DNA of 64,000 nt from Fibrobacteria bacterium (GTDB lineage: Bacteria > Fibrobacterota > Fibrobacteria > UBA11236). The notes under the pieces were generated by a model, which searched no databases, was not told the DNA's origin, and worked only from the letters and a program-made list of their open reading frames with translations. The position numbers were made by a program, and so were the translations under genes. The DNA lies in assembly GCA_025360005.1 (NCBI GenBank), contig JANYDA010000032.1, positions 62,001-126,000 of the forward strand, given 5' to 3'. Below, piece by piece: positions 43,354-51,034 of this stretch; positions within the stretch are counted from its first letter, which is position 1; every line of letters begins with the position of its first letter.

Positions 43354-43878
43354 CTATAAGGATTTGACCAGCAAGAGCGCGGCCTCGGCGTTGTCCCGGT
43401 AGTATTTGGGCCTGCGCCCTGCCTGCGCGAATCCCCAGCGCGCGTAGAACTCCCGCGCGCGCGCGTTCCCTTCCCGCACTTCCAAATGCAAGGTGCGCAG
43501 GCCATTGCGCCGGGCCCAGGCGCACAAGGTCTCCATCAGCGCGGACGCAACTCCGCGGCTCCAGTGATCCCGCGCCACCGCGATGGCCTGCAACTCCGCC
43601 TCATCGGCCGCTCCCACCACGCAGGCGAAACCCTGCACTTCCGGATCCGCCCAAACCCAACCCATTTGACCGGACAGGGTATGGCGTGGGTCGCCCGAAC
43701 CGTAGGCTTGCGGACTCCCGGCGTCGACCCCGGCATCCGGATTTTCGGATGGATAGGGCGGGCGCAGGAAAACGCGGAAATCCGAAGCCTGCCAGGGCAC
43801 CGGATTGGCCTGGGCCTCGATGGCCAGTACGGCGGCAAGATCGGTAAGCAGCATGGGTCGCACACAGGATACGGTCAC
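43354..43878 (-). CDS. rimI: ribosomal-protein-alanine N-acetyltransferase-like GNAT
   Basis: The 174-residue protein has the GNAT acetyl-CoA motif VARDHWSRGVASALME (R-G-V-A-S-A, about 104-119) and LEVREGNARAREFYARWGF, the RimI-type end motif. It also has the RimI-typical N-terminal segment LAAVLAIEAQANPVPW. A Gly/Asp/Pro-rich insertion of about 25 residues (about 45-75) is unusual. Its GTG start overlaps the tsaB stop (GTGA); in many bacteria rimI and tsaB are linked this way. It would acetylate the N-terminus of ribosomal protein S18 or of other proteins. Confidence 0.85.
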   Translation of the reverse strand: MTVSCVRPMLLTDLAAVLAIEAQANPVPWQASDFRVFLRPPYPSENPDAGVDAGSPQAYGSGDPRHTLSGQMGWVWADPEVQGFACVVGAADEAELQAIAVARDHWSRGVASALMETLCAWARRNGLRTLHLEVREGNARAREFYARWGFAQAGRRPKYYRDNAEAALLLVKSL

Positions 43879-44615
43879 TTGCGGGTATCTCCCGTTGCGG
43901 GCGGCCCCGGAGCCGGTCCCTCCGCCCGCCGCTTCTCTTCCGCCGCCGAGGCCATCAGGTAATTGGGCCGGAGCACGCCGTCCAACACCGGACTACCGCG
44001 CAGAGCCATGCGCGCGATGGCGCCGAAATCGACGCGCTCCTCGAAGCGGGAGAGGGCTCCGAATGCGGTGAGCAGGCGATCCCGATCCGGAATATTGCCG
44101 GACGTGATCAAATGCGTCTCCGCGTTCCCCAGTGCCAGCAATTCATCCGCCGCTAGCAGGATTTCCACGCCTCCGCTTTCCGGCGCTCCGCCGGACGGGA
44201 GAAACCGTACAAAATACCGTCCCGCATTGGCCGCGATGGCGGCCACCAAACGAGCCGCCTCCGGAGCGTTCCCTTGCTCGCTGGAAAGGACGGGCGCGCA
44301 AACAGCGAGCGCGGCCAATGAAGAAAACGGATAAAGCGGCAAGCGTTTCGGAAAGGCCAAGCCCTGCGCCAGGGCCGCGCATACCCGGATGCCGGTAAAG
44401 CTGCCCGGACCGACGCCGACACAGACGGCGGCGAGAGCGGAAATTTCCCGGCCCGCTTCGGCCAGGCATTCGTCCAACAGGGCATGGGCGGTTTCCCCGC
44501 GCGTCCCTTGTTCCTTGACGCGGCAGGAAAGGGTGCGTCCTGGAGAATCGACGATCCCCAGGCAAAGGGAGGCGGACAGGTCCAGGACTAGGAAAAGATC
44601 AGGCGTGCTTGGCAA
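43875..44615 (-). CDS. tsaB: tRNA threonylcarbamoyladenosine biosynthesis protein TsaB
   Basis: TsaB is the scaffold partner of TsaD in making t6A37 in ANN-decoding tRNAs. The 246-residue protein begins DLFLVLDLSASLCLGIV, the ASKHA beta hairpin. It has VCVGVGPGSFTGIRVCAALAQGLAF (the G-x-G-P-G-S-F-T-G-x-R signature; about 65-89, read in two parts). It lacks the metal-binding His residues of TsaD, as expected. The start is TTG 44615, which overlaps the ddl 3' end by 17 nt. RimI follows downstream. Confidence 0.93.
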   Translation of the reverse strand: MPSTPDLFLVLDLSASLCLGIVDSPGRTLSCRVKEQGTRGETAHALLDECLAEAGREISALAAVCVGVGPGSFTGIRVCAALAQGLAFPKRLPLYPFSSLAALAVCAPVLSSEQGNAPEAARLVAAIAANAGRYFVRFLPSGGAPESGGVEILLAADELLALGNAETHLITSGNIPDRDRLLTAFGALSRFEERVDFGAIARMALRGSPVLDGVLRPNYLMASAAEEKRRAEGPAPGPPATGDTRK

Positions 44616-45699
44616 GGCTTTCTTCGATGACCTTGGTCAGGAGCCCGCCGTAGCTCAGACCCGAGTGGGCGGCGGCTTGGGGCAAAAGCGAAGTGGGCGT
44701 AAAGCCGGGAAGGTTGTTGGTCTCCAGCACGTACAGGCGGCCCGGCTCCCCGCCGCCGGGGACGTATATGAAATCCGTGCGGCTGTAGACGGAAAGCTGC
44801 AGGGCGTCATGGCAACGGACCGCCAGCGATTGCATTTGCGCGATGATATCCGCGGGGAAACCCGCAGGCGTGATCTCTTCGGTGCGGCCCTGTTTGTATT
44901 TGGCCTCGAACGTGAAGAAGCTGTCCTGGATGGGACGGATCTCCGTAGGCGATACCGGAGGGAAATTGGCGATGACGCCGCAAGTGCCTTCGCGGCCCTT
45001 CAGGAACTCCTCCACCAGCAGGCGATCGGAGTCCGCGCCCAAGCCGGACAAGAGCGCGTCCAATTCCGGCGAGGAACGGGCGATGCCCATCCCTATGCTG
45101 GAACCGCCTTGCGGACTTTTGATCACCACGGGATAGCCGAATTCCTTTTCCAGCGCGATGCGGGTTTCCGCGGCCTTGCCGGCGGAGACGTATTCGCTTT
45201 TGGAAAGGACCCGGTAACGGCCGGTGGGAATCCCTTCCGCCCGGTAAATACGCTTGGCGGTGATCTTGTCCATGGCCAAAGCCGCGCCCAAGCTGGAGCT
45301 GCCGGTATAAGCTTGGCCCGCCAACTCGAAAAAGCCCTGCAAACGCCCGTCCTCGCCGCCCACGCCGTGCAAACCAATAAGCATGATGTCGCAGCGGGGG
45401 AAAACCTTGAAGTCTGGGAAGCGCGCGCTATGCCAGCTTGCGGGAGGCTCGGCTATGAAAGCCGCGGCGGTTTCCGCCGAATCAACACCGTAGCCGGGCG
45501 CACCCGGCGCGGGGGATCCCGTGCCGCCGCCTGCCGTATCCGGCCAGGACCAGACATTGTCCTTGGAGATGAGGATGGGGAATCCGCGATATCGATCGGG
45601 ATCCAGGTTCTTAAGCATGCCGGTTCCGGAAACCAGGGAGACGGGATGTTCCGGCGAAATGCCGCCCATCAGAACGCCAACGGTTTTCTGCGACGCCAT
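44599..45699 (-). CDS. ddl: D-alanine--D-alanine ligase
   Basis: Ddl joins two D-Ala for peptidoglycan precursors. The frame extends to 45948 but the family start is MASQKTVGVLMGG at 45699, with GAGAGG upstream; this gives 366 residues. Motifs: ISPEHPVSLVSG (about 15-26), LIGLHGVGGEDGRLQGFFEL (H-G-x-x-G-E-D-G-x-x-Q-G), SPQGGSSIGMG and ETNNLPGFTPTSLLP (N-N-x-P-G-F-T-x-x-S). A Gly/Ala/Pro-rich insertion at about 50-75 is seen in some Fibrobacter-type Ddl proteins. tsaB overlaps its 3' end. Confidence 0.95.
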   Translation of the reverse strand: MASQKTVGVLMGGISPEHPVSLVSGTGMLKNLDPDRYRGFPILISKDNVWSWPDTAGGGTGSPAPGAPGYGVDSAETAAAFIAEPPASWHSARFPDFKVFPRCDIMLIGLHGVGGEDGRLQGFFELAGQAYTGSSSLGAALAMDKITAKRIYRAEGIPTGRYRVLSKSEYVSAGKAAETRIALEKEFGYPVVIKSPQGGSSIGMGIARSSPELDALLSGLGADSDRLLVEEFLKGREGTCGVIANFPPVSPTEIRPIQDSFFTFEAKYKQGRTEEITPAGFPADIIAQMQSLAVRCHDALQLSVYSRTDFIYVPGGGEPGRLYVLETNNLPGFTPTSLLPQAAAHSGLSYGGLLTKVIEESLAKHA

Positions 45700-45721
45700 G
45701 CGGCCTCTCTTTAACAAAGCT

Positions 45722-45928
45722 TCAGAGTTCGACGATACTGCCCAGGGGATTTTCCGAATCGGAGAAATCCTCCTTGAAGTAGCTGAAGCCTTCGGAATCC
45801 TGGGAGTATCCGTGGGTGACGAATTGATTGAAGAAAAAACGCAGCGCCGATTCCCGGGAATCCATCTCCACCACCTGGTGTACCAATGAGGGTTTAGGCG
45901 TGATGAAAGCGATGGAATATCTGGGCAT
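45722..45928 (-). CDS. small conserved protein of unknown function
   Basis: The 68-residue protein begins MPRYSIAFITPK and has the pattern ESALRFFFNQFV, YSQDSEGFSYFKEDF and GSIVEL. I recall similar short proteins from Fibrobacterota and Chlorobi genomes, always with Y-F-K-E-D-F near the end; none has a known function. I start at the ATG at 45928; the frame continues to 45964 but without a good start. No Shine-Dalgarno is clear. It lies 22 nt upstream of ddl and may be co-transcribed with it. Confidence 0.6.
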   Translation of the reverse strand: MPRYSIAFITPKPSLVHQVVEMDSRESALRFFFNQFVTHGYSQDSEGFSYFKEDFSDSENPLGSIVEL

Positions 45929-46056
45929 GGGGGGAAAATTAGCAGCAATGGCCCGGCTTTCCAATTGAAATCGGCCTTTATCTGCGTGCCGGGAAAAGAT
46001 TATCGCAGCCTACCGTCATAGAGCGAGCGGCTTGTTTTCCAAGGCGGAAAAATGCC

Positions 46057-46221
46057 ATGCTTGTCCGCATGGAACCCACCGAATTGGCCAAGCTGGCGCA
46101 CGATGCTGAAGCCAAGCTGGCGCAAGGCATAGCCCTCTCGCGCAGGGAGCAATTGGCTCTGCTCGCCAGCTTGCTCATCAAGCAGGAAACCCCCCGGGAA
46201 CGAAAGTACGGCCAGGTGTGA
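46057..46221 (+). CDS. 54-residue small protein translationally coupled to the GT9 gene
   Basis: An ATG at 46057 opens 54 codons, MLVRMEPTELAKLAHDA (start only), then an amphipathic helix with AKLAQGIALSRREQLALLASLL and the tail KQETPRERKYGQV. The stop TGA overlaps the GTG start of the next gene (GTGA), a standard form of translational coupling. An AAGG-like Shine-Dalgarno lies upstream. Length and helical, Lys/Glu/Leu-rich composition are those of a real small protein, perhaps a partner or regulator of the transferase. No family is recognised. The minus-strand frame over the same bases has no family character. Confidence 0.5.
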   Translation: MLVRMEPTELAKLAHDAEAKLAQGIALSRREQLALLASLLIKQETPRERKYGQV

Positions 46222-47762
46222 ACGGCCCCATCCTCGTCATTCTCCCGCATAATCCCGGCGACGTGGTCATGGCCCTGCAAGCCATCCGGCGCGTCAAGGC
46301 CCGCTATCCCGGGCTCGATGTGGATTATCTGGTGGGGGAGGAATGCAAGGACTTGGCGCAGGCAAGCCCGCTGCTCCGCAAAGTCATGGTAATACCCAAG
46401 CGGGCCCTGAAAGCGCTGTGGGACGAGGGTGACGCGGATGGGGTCCTCACCCATCTGCAAACCTGGCTCGCGGAACTGGCTTCCACGCAATACGCATTGT
46501 CAGCCAATCTTTTCCAGGAACGTTCGGGCGGACTGCTGCAAAGCATGGTGCGGGCGGATCGGAAAATCGGATTGGAACTCGCCGCCGCCGCGCACTTCCA
46601 GGTCCGCTCCCGTTTTATGGAGCATCTTTTCGCCATACCCGCGCACCGCGCCGGCAATGGCTGGCACGTGGTCGATATCTATGTCCGGGCCATCTCGCAG
46701 GCTTTGGGGAAAGCCCCGCTCAAGGATCCGCAACGCGCGGCGCCGCAGCGGCGGGCCGAGAACGCAACCTCCATGTTACCCCTGCTTATCCGTCCGGAGA
46801 TCTGCAAATCGCTGGAGCCGGGGGAATACCTGGCCTTTCATCCGGGTTCCGCCTGGGCCGGCAAGCGTTGGCCGGAATCCCATTGGTCCGCTCTCGCGGA
46901 CAGATGCGTGGAAGAGGGGCTTACTTTGGTCTTCACCGGCGCGCCGGAAGACCGTGCCATGATGGATAGGATCACCGCCGCCATGGCCGGGTCGTCGCGC
47001 GCGGGCGTAGTCGATTGCGTGGGAGCCACTTCGCTGGCGGGAGCCGCTTGGATTTTCGCGCACGCGCGCCTGGTCGTGAGCGGAGATACCGTGGCCATGC
47101 ACCTAGCGGCCGCGGCCGGGGTTGGGACCCTGTGCCTGTTCGGCGCGTCCAACCCGGTGGAAACGGGGCCATACGGCAAAGGCCATGTCATTATCCAAAC
47201 GGACGCGAATCCTTTGCCCGAACTGGCATTCAACTCAACGCATACGGGGCTCCGGCACTTGCGCGCTGGAGAAGTGGCCGACTACCTGCTGGAAGGCGTA
47301 CCCCCGCCGGGTTTCCCGCTCTGGGAAACCGGTTGGGATAAAGCGCGCGAAGCCCAAGTGCTGTTCGATGCGAAGCGGCTGCCGCATCCTTACCTGCAAT
47401 CGTCGCAGGGATTGCTGCGGGTGCTGGATGAGCAGGCGAAGGGAACAGAAGAGCCCGCGTCCGATTCCACGGCTACGGCTGCGGGGCCGCGCGCCAAGCT
47501 GCAAGGCCTCCTGTCGGAATGCTGCGCGGATCCGCATCCGGGCAACCTGTCGGCCCTGGAAGCGGCCGAAAGGGAATTGGCGGCGGAAACGCAGGCCGAT
47601 CTGGTATGGGAGGCCTACCGGATTGCCGTGAACGGATTGCCGGTAGCGGAGCTGCCTGCGCATCTGATCGCACGCAGGGCGCGCTTGCAATCGGCATTGC
47701 GGGAGGAAGCCCTCTCACGTCCCGGACCCCTTCCCATTGCATTACCTCGCGAGGAGAGGTAA
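46218..47762 (+). CDS. GT9 family glycosyltransferase (heptosyltransferase-like)
   Basis: The 514-residue protein begins with GPILVILPHNPGDVVMALQAIRRVKARYPGL (family N-terminal block). Later it has LAFHPGSAWAGKRWPESHWSALAD (about 197-220) and the donor loop LVVSGDTVAMHLAAAAGVGTLCLFGASNPVETGPYG (about 274-309), both textbook GT9. It should transfer heptose or another sugar onto LPS core or a cell-surface glycan. It is longer than heptosyltransferases by about 150 residues; the C-terminal Ala/Glu-rich helical extension after about 400 is unusual. The GTG start overlaps the small ORF upstream. A diguanylate cyclase follows 15 nt downstream. Confidence 0.88.
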   Translation: MNGPILVILPHNPGDVVMALQAIRRVKARYPGLDVDYLVGEECKDLAQASPLLRKVMVIPKRALKALWDEGDADGVLTHLQTWLAELASTQYALSANLFQERSGGLLQSMVRADRKIGLELAAAAHFQVRSRFMEHLFAIPAHRAGNGWHVVDIYVRAISQALGKAPLKDPQRAAPQRRAENATSMLPLLIRPEICKSLEPGEYLAFHPGSAWAGKRWPESHWSALADRCVEEGLTLVFTGAPEDRAMMDRITAAMAGSSRAGVVDCVGATSLAGAAWIFAHARLVVSGDTVAMHLAAAAGVGTLCLFGASNPVETGPYGKGHVIIQTDANPLPELAFNSTHTGLRHLRAGEVADYLLEGVPPPGFPLWETGWDKAREAQVLFDAKRLPHPYLQSSQGLLRVLDEQAKGTEEPASDSTATAAGPRAKLQGLLSECCADPHPGNLSALEAAERELAAETQADLVWEAYRIAVNGLPVAELPAHLIARRARLQSALREEALSRPGPLPIALPREER

Positions 47763-47777
47763 AATCTACCTATCGAC

Positions 47778-48899
47778 ATGTTAATCGGGAAAAGGGGGTG
47801 GAAAACCTCCCTGGCATACATCTTGGTGGTCCTGTTCGGGCTGGGCGGAAGCGTCCTGTCCCATCGCGTCCATCCCTTACTCGGGTATCTTACCGCCGCG
47901 GCTACGGCGGCGCTGTGCATATGGCTGCATAAGAAAGCCGGTCTTTTCCTGGAAGATCAGCTGGTGCTCAGCCTCAAGCAAAAGCGCCTGGAAGCCAAGG
48001 CCTGGTATTTCGAATCGGTAATCACCAATTCCGGCAACATCATCTTCACCACGGACATAGAGCATCGTATCCTCAAGTTCAACCGCGGTTCGGAACGCGC
48101 CTTCGGCATGTCCCAGACCGACGTGCTGGGCAAGGAAGTTCATGCCCTCTTCGCCAGCCCCGTGGAGATTTCCGCCCTGCTGGCCCGCGTAGACGAGCAT
48201 GGATCGGCCGAAGCCCCGGAGCTCCTGATCAAGCAGGCCGATTCCGGGGAGGAACTCTGGATTTCCCTGAGCGTGGCGCGCATGTTGAACCGGGACAAGG
48301 AAGTGATCGGCGAGGTCTTCAATTGCAGCAACATCTCCAAGCGCAAGCAATTGGAAAGCCAGCTGCAGGAAAAGAACGAACAGTTGCTGCGCTTGGTGAT
48401 CACGGACAGCCTCACCGGCCTGTACAATGTGCGGCATCTGAACGCCGAACTCGGCAGGGTCATCCGCGCCCAAAAACGTTTCCCCAACCGTCCCGTCTCC
48501 ATCGCCCTCATTGACGTGGATAAATTCAAGATCTACAACGATACCAAAGGGCATCAGGCGGGCGATCACCTGCTGGTCATGCTGGGCAACATCTTCATGA
48601 ACGAGATCCGCCAGGAAATGGACTCGGCGTACCGCTACGGCGGAGATGAATTCGTGCTTTTGTTGCCGGATACCAAAGCCGAGGGCGCCAAAGTCATCTG
48701 CGAACGCATCCTGTCCGCCTTCCGTAAAATGCGGGTGGAGCCTACTTCCCTTTCCATCGGCATCGCCCAATACCTGCCGTCCGATCAGAACATGGATGCG
48801 GCCCAGGCGGTCAAGGACTTCATCCAACGCGCCGACGAAGCCATGTATTCCGTCAAGGAAACGGGCGGGGATTCCATCGGATTCCAAACCGCGGTTTGA
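47778..48899 (+). CDS. membrane-anchored PAS-GGDEF diguanylate cyclase
   Basis: The 373-residue protein has two hydrophobic N-terminal segments (about 8-45) and a PAS domain (about 70-195; IIFTTDIEHRILKFNRGSERAFG). The GGDEF domain follows (about 205-370) with RYGGDEFVLLLPD (about 285-297) and the nucleotide-binding DVDKFKIYND. The active-site GGDEF is intact, so it should make c-di-GMP. There is no canonical RxxD inhibitory site: the Arg is one residue further from GGDEF than usual, so product inhibition may be weak. It lies 15 nt after the GT9 gene and may be co-transcribed. Confidence 0.93.
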   Translation: MLIGKRGWKTSLAYILVVLFGLGGSVLSHRVHPLLGYLTAAATAALCIWLHKKAGLFLEDQLVLSLKQKRLEAKAWYFESVITNSGNIIFTTDIEHRILKFNRGSERAFGMSQTDVLGKEVHALFASPVEISALLARVDEHGSAEAPELLIKQADSGEELWISLSVARMLNRDKEVIGEVFNCSNISKRKQLESQLQEKNEQLLRLVITDSLTGLYNVRHLNAELGRVIRAQKRFPNRPVSIALIDVDKFKIYNDTKGHQAGDHLLVMLGNIFMNEIRQEMDSAYRYGGDEFVLLLPDTKAEGAKVICERILSAFRKMRVEPTSLSIGIAQYLPSDQNMDAAQAVKDFIQRADEAMYSVKETGGDSIGFQTAV

Positions 48900-48935
48900 G
48901 CCGGGAAAAGCCGGCCTGCCTGGACCGCGCCGCGC

Positions 48936-49739
48936 CTATGCCGGGCGTCGGTTCCAGGATTGATCGCGCAGGTTGAGCTGCGTCATTCGCCGTCTGGCCA
49001 ACCGCGGTCCCAGGTAGCGGTAGAAATACCAGTCCAGGAACCGGGGCGGCATGTACAGGTACAGGAACCGCTCCCATACGTTCCACCGCACCGAGCGGCG
49101 GCTTCCCCGCCGATTGGTATGCGTGCACCAGAAATCCAAATGGTAACGGGATTTCCCGATCTTGAACATCCGGTGCATGATCTCGTGATCTAGCAGCACG
49201 TAATTCCAGGTCGCGGCCGAAAATCCCCCGGCCTTCCGGAAAGATTCGGTGCGGAATACCTGGCCGCCGCCCCCGGTGAGGCACTTGGTAGGGAAAATCC
49301 GCGCCAGCATGGGCATTACCAAACGATAGGCCAGCACCGGAAAGGCGTCGGAATCGCCGTGAAGGTAAAGCGCCATCACCGCCGCGGTCCCTTCCGGCGC
49401 CGATCGGAAAAGGCGCTCGGCCGTCTCCAGGTAACGCGGCGGATACTGTATGTCCGCGTCCGCGAAAGCGACGAACTCGCCCGCGACCCAAGGCCCGACC
49501 GCCTCCAAAGCGAATATTTTCCCCGGCCGGGATTCCCGCAGGAAACGGATTTCCGGGATGCGGCATCCTTCCAGGACGGCGCGGCAAAGATCCTCGGTCC
49601 CATCCGTGGAGCCGTTGTCGACCAGGATGAGTTGATCGGGAAGGCGGGTTTGGGCCAGAAAGGTCCGCAGCGTTTGCGGCAGGAAGCCGGCCTCATTGTA
49701 ATATGGGATGACGACGGTAAAGGTGCGGGGTGCTGGCAT
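48936..49739 (-). CDS. family 2 glycosyltransferase
   Basis: I start at the ATG at 49739 (MPAPRTFTVVIPYYNE), which has GGAGG about 7 nt upstream; the frame extends to 49766. The GT2 signature is intact: VVIPYYNEAGFLPQTL, LVDNGSTDGTED (about 42-53) and FADADIQYPPRYLE with the D-x-D metal site (about 90-103). LTGGGGQVFRTES and ATWNYVLLDHEIMHRMF give the acceptor part with the E-D/H-E-like catalytic pair. The 267-residue enzyme lacks membrane helices, so it is probably cytoplasmic with an unknown acceptor. Confidence 0.92.
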   Translation of the reverse strand: MPAPRTFTVVIPYYNEAGFLPQTLRTFLAQTRLPDQLILVDNGSTDGTEDLCRAVLEGCRIPEIRFLRESRPGKIFALEAVGPWVAGEFVAFADADIQYPPRYLETAERLFRSAPEGTAAVMALYLHGDSDAFPVLAYRLVMPMLARIFPTKCLTGGGGQVFRTESFRKAGGFSAATWNYVLLDHEIMHRMFKIGKSRYHLDFWCTHTNRRGSRRSVRWNVWERFLYLYMPPRFLDWYFYRYLGPRLARRRMTQLNLRDQSWNRRPA

Positions 49740-49880
49740 GGATGGGCCTCCGGGTTGCATGGCCATAGAGGTTGGACGCGCAGCTTAGGGGTTTTGTAAC
49801 AGTGATTCCGGACAGGGCCGCCGGCGCGGGGCTATGGGAGCCGGGAACCCGGGAAGGGAGTTTGGCGAGGGCGCGCGACG

Positions 49881-51008
49881 CTAGCGGATCTTGCCGCGCC
49901 GGTGGGCCGCATAGTCCACGAATACGAATTCGCCCAGTCCGTCCAAACCGGTATAAAACGCCTTGCCGGCGCAGACCTTGCTGAACTCTTCCACGAATTC
50001 GATCAGGTAGGGATCCTGGGCGATCATGAAGGTGCAAACGCGGATCTTGCTCCTACGGCAGGCGCGGCCCTCGGCGAAGGTCTTCTGCAGCACCAGCGGG
50101 TCCAACCCGAAAGAGTTCCGGTACAGCCGGCCGCGGTCGAATACTGCCGAAGGCTTTCCGTCCGTGACCATGAAGATCTGCTTGTTGGTGTTCTTGCGCT
50201 TGCGCAGCAGCGTCTGCGCCAACCGCAGGCCGTCGCAGGTGTTGGTGTGGAAAGGCCCCACCGAAACATGCGCGATACGGTCCGCGGGGATTTCCTTGGC
50301 CTCGTCCCCGAAGGTGATCACGTCCAGGGTGTCGCGGGGATAATGACGCTTCACGAATTCGACCAGCGACATGGCCACCATCTTGGCGGGCGTGATCCTG
50401 TCTTCGCCGTACAGGATCATGCTGTGGCTGATATCCAGCATCAGCACGGTGGAACAACTGGCCAGCTGTTCCCGCTCATGCACTTCAAAGTCCTCTTCCG
50501 AGAGGCCGAGGTTGGGCAGGCCACCCCACTCCCCCTTGCCCGCGGCCTCTTCCCCGCCCCGGCGCAGGCTGTTGCGGAGGGTGGCGTTGAAATCCAGATC
50601 CGCCAGGTCGTCTCCGAAAGAGAAAGCGCGGGTTTCCGCTTGGCGCTCCCCGCCGCGGCCCGGCTTTCCGGTATTGTGGTTGCCGCGCAGGCCTTTGCCC
50701 ATGCCCTTGAAGACGCGCTCGAAAACGGATTCCCGGACCGCCTTATCGCCCGCTGGGGTGATCTCGAATCCGTCCCTATCCTGCTTGAGTACGCCTTTTT
50801 CCTTCAGCTCGTCCAGCATGTCCTCGAAGGTACGCTCGCGGTTGAGCCAGCCCTGCCGCTCCGCGATGCGCCTGAGCCATTCCAGCGCCTGGCCCACGTC
50901 CCCGTTGCTGCGTAGGAAAAGCTGGGAAAACAGATCGACCAGATCGATCTTGTCGTCGCCTTCGCCGCCTTCAGGCTCCGGGAGCGGCATGCCGTATCGG
51001 ATTTCCAT
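49881..51008 (-). CDS. VWA-domain protein paired with the AAA+ ATPase
   Basis: The 375-residue protein has a C-terminal VWA domain (about 180-370) with the MIDAS motif MLDISHSM (D-x-S-x-S) and MVTDGKPSA. The N-terminus has a helical region (about 20-90; LFSQLFLRSNGDVGQALEWLR) and a basic Gly-rich linker. Proteins of this kind partner with MoxR/ChlI-type ATPases to load metal ions or assemble complexes. GGGAGG precedes the ATG. It lies 26 nt downstream of the AAA+ gene on the same strand. The client protein is unknown. Confidence 0.85.
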   Translation of the reverse strand: MEIRYGMPLPEPEGGEGDDKIDLVDLFSQLFLRSNGDVGQALEWLRRIAERQGWLNRERTFEDMLDELKEKGVLKQDRDGFEITPAGDKAVRESVFERVFKGMGKGLRGNHNTGKPGRGGERQAETRAFSFGDDLADLDFNATLRNSLRRGGEEAAGKGEWGGLPNLGLSEEDFEVHEREQLASCSTVLMLDISHSMILYGEDRITPAKMVAMSLVEFVKRHYPRDTLDVITFGDEAKEIPADRIAHVSVGPFHTNTCDGLRLAQTLLRKRKNTNKQIFMVTDGKPSAVFDRGRLYRNSFGLDPLVLQKTFAEGRACRRSKIRVCTFMIAQDPYLIEFVEEFSKVCAGKAFYTGLDGLGEFVFVDYAAHRRGKIR

Positions 51009-51034
51009 GGTACCTCCCGCGTTACCTGGGTCCC

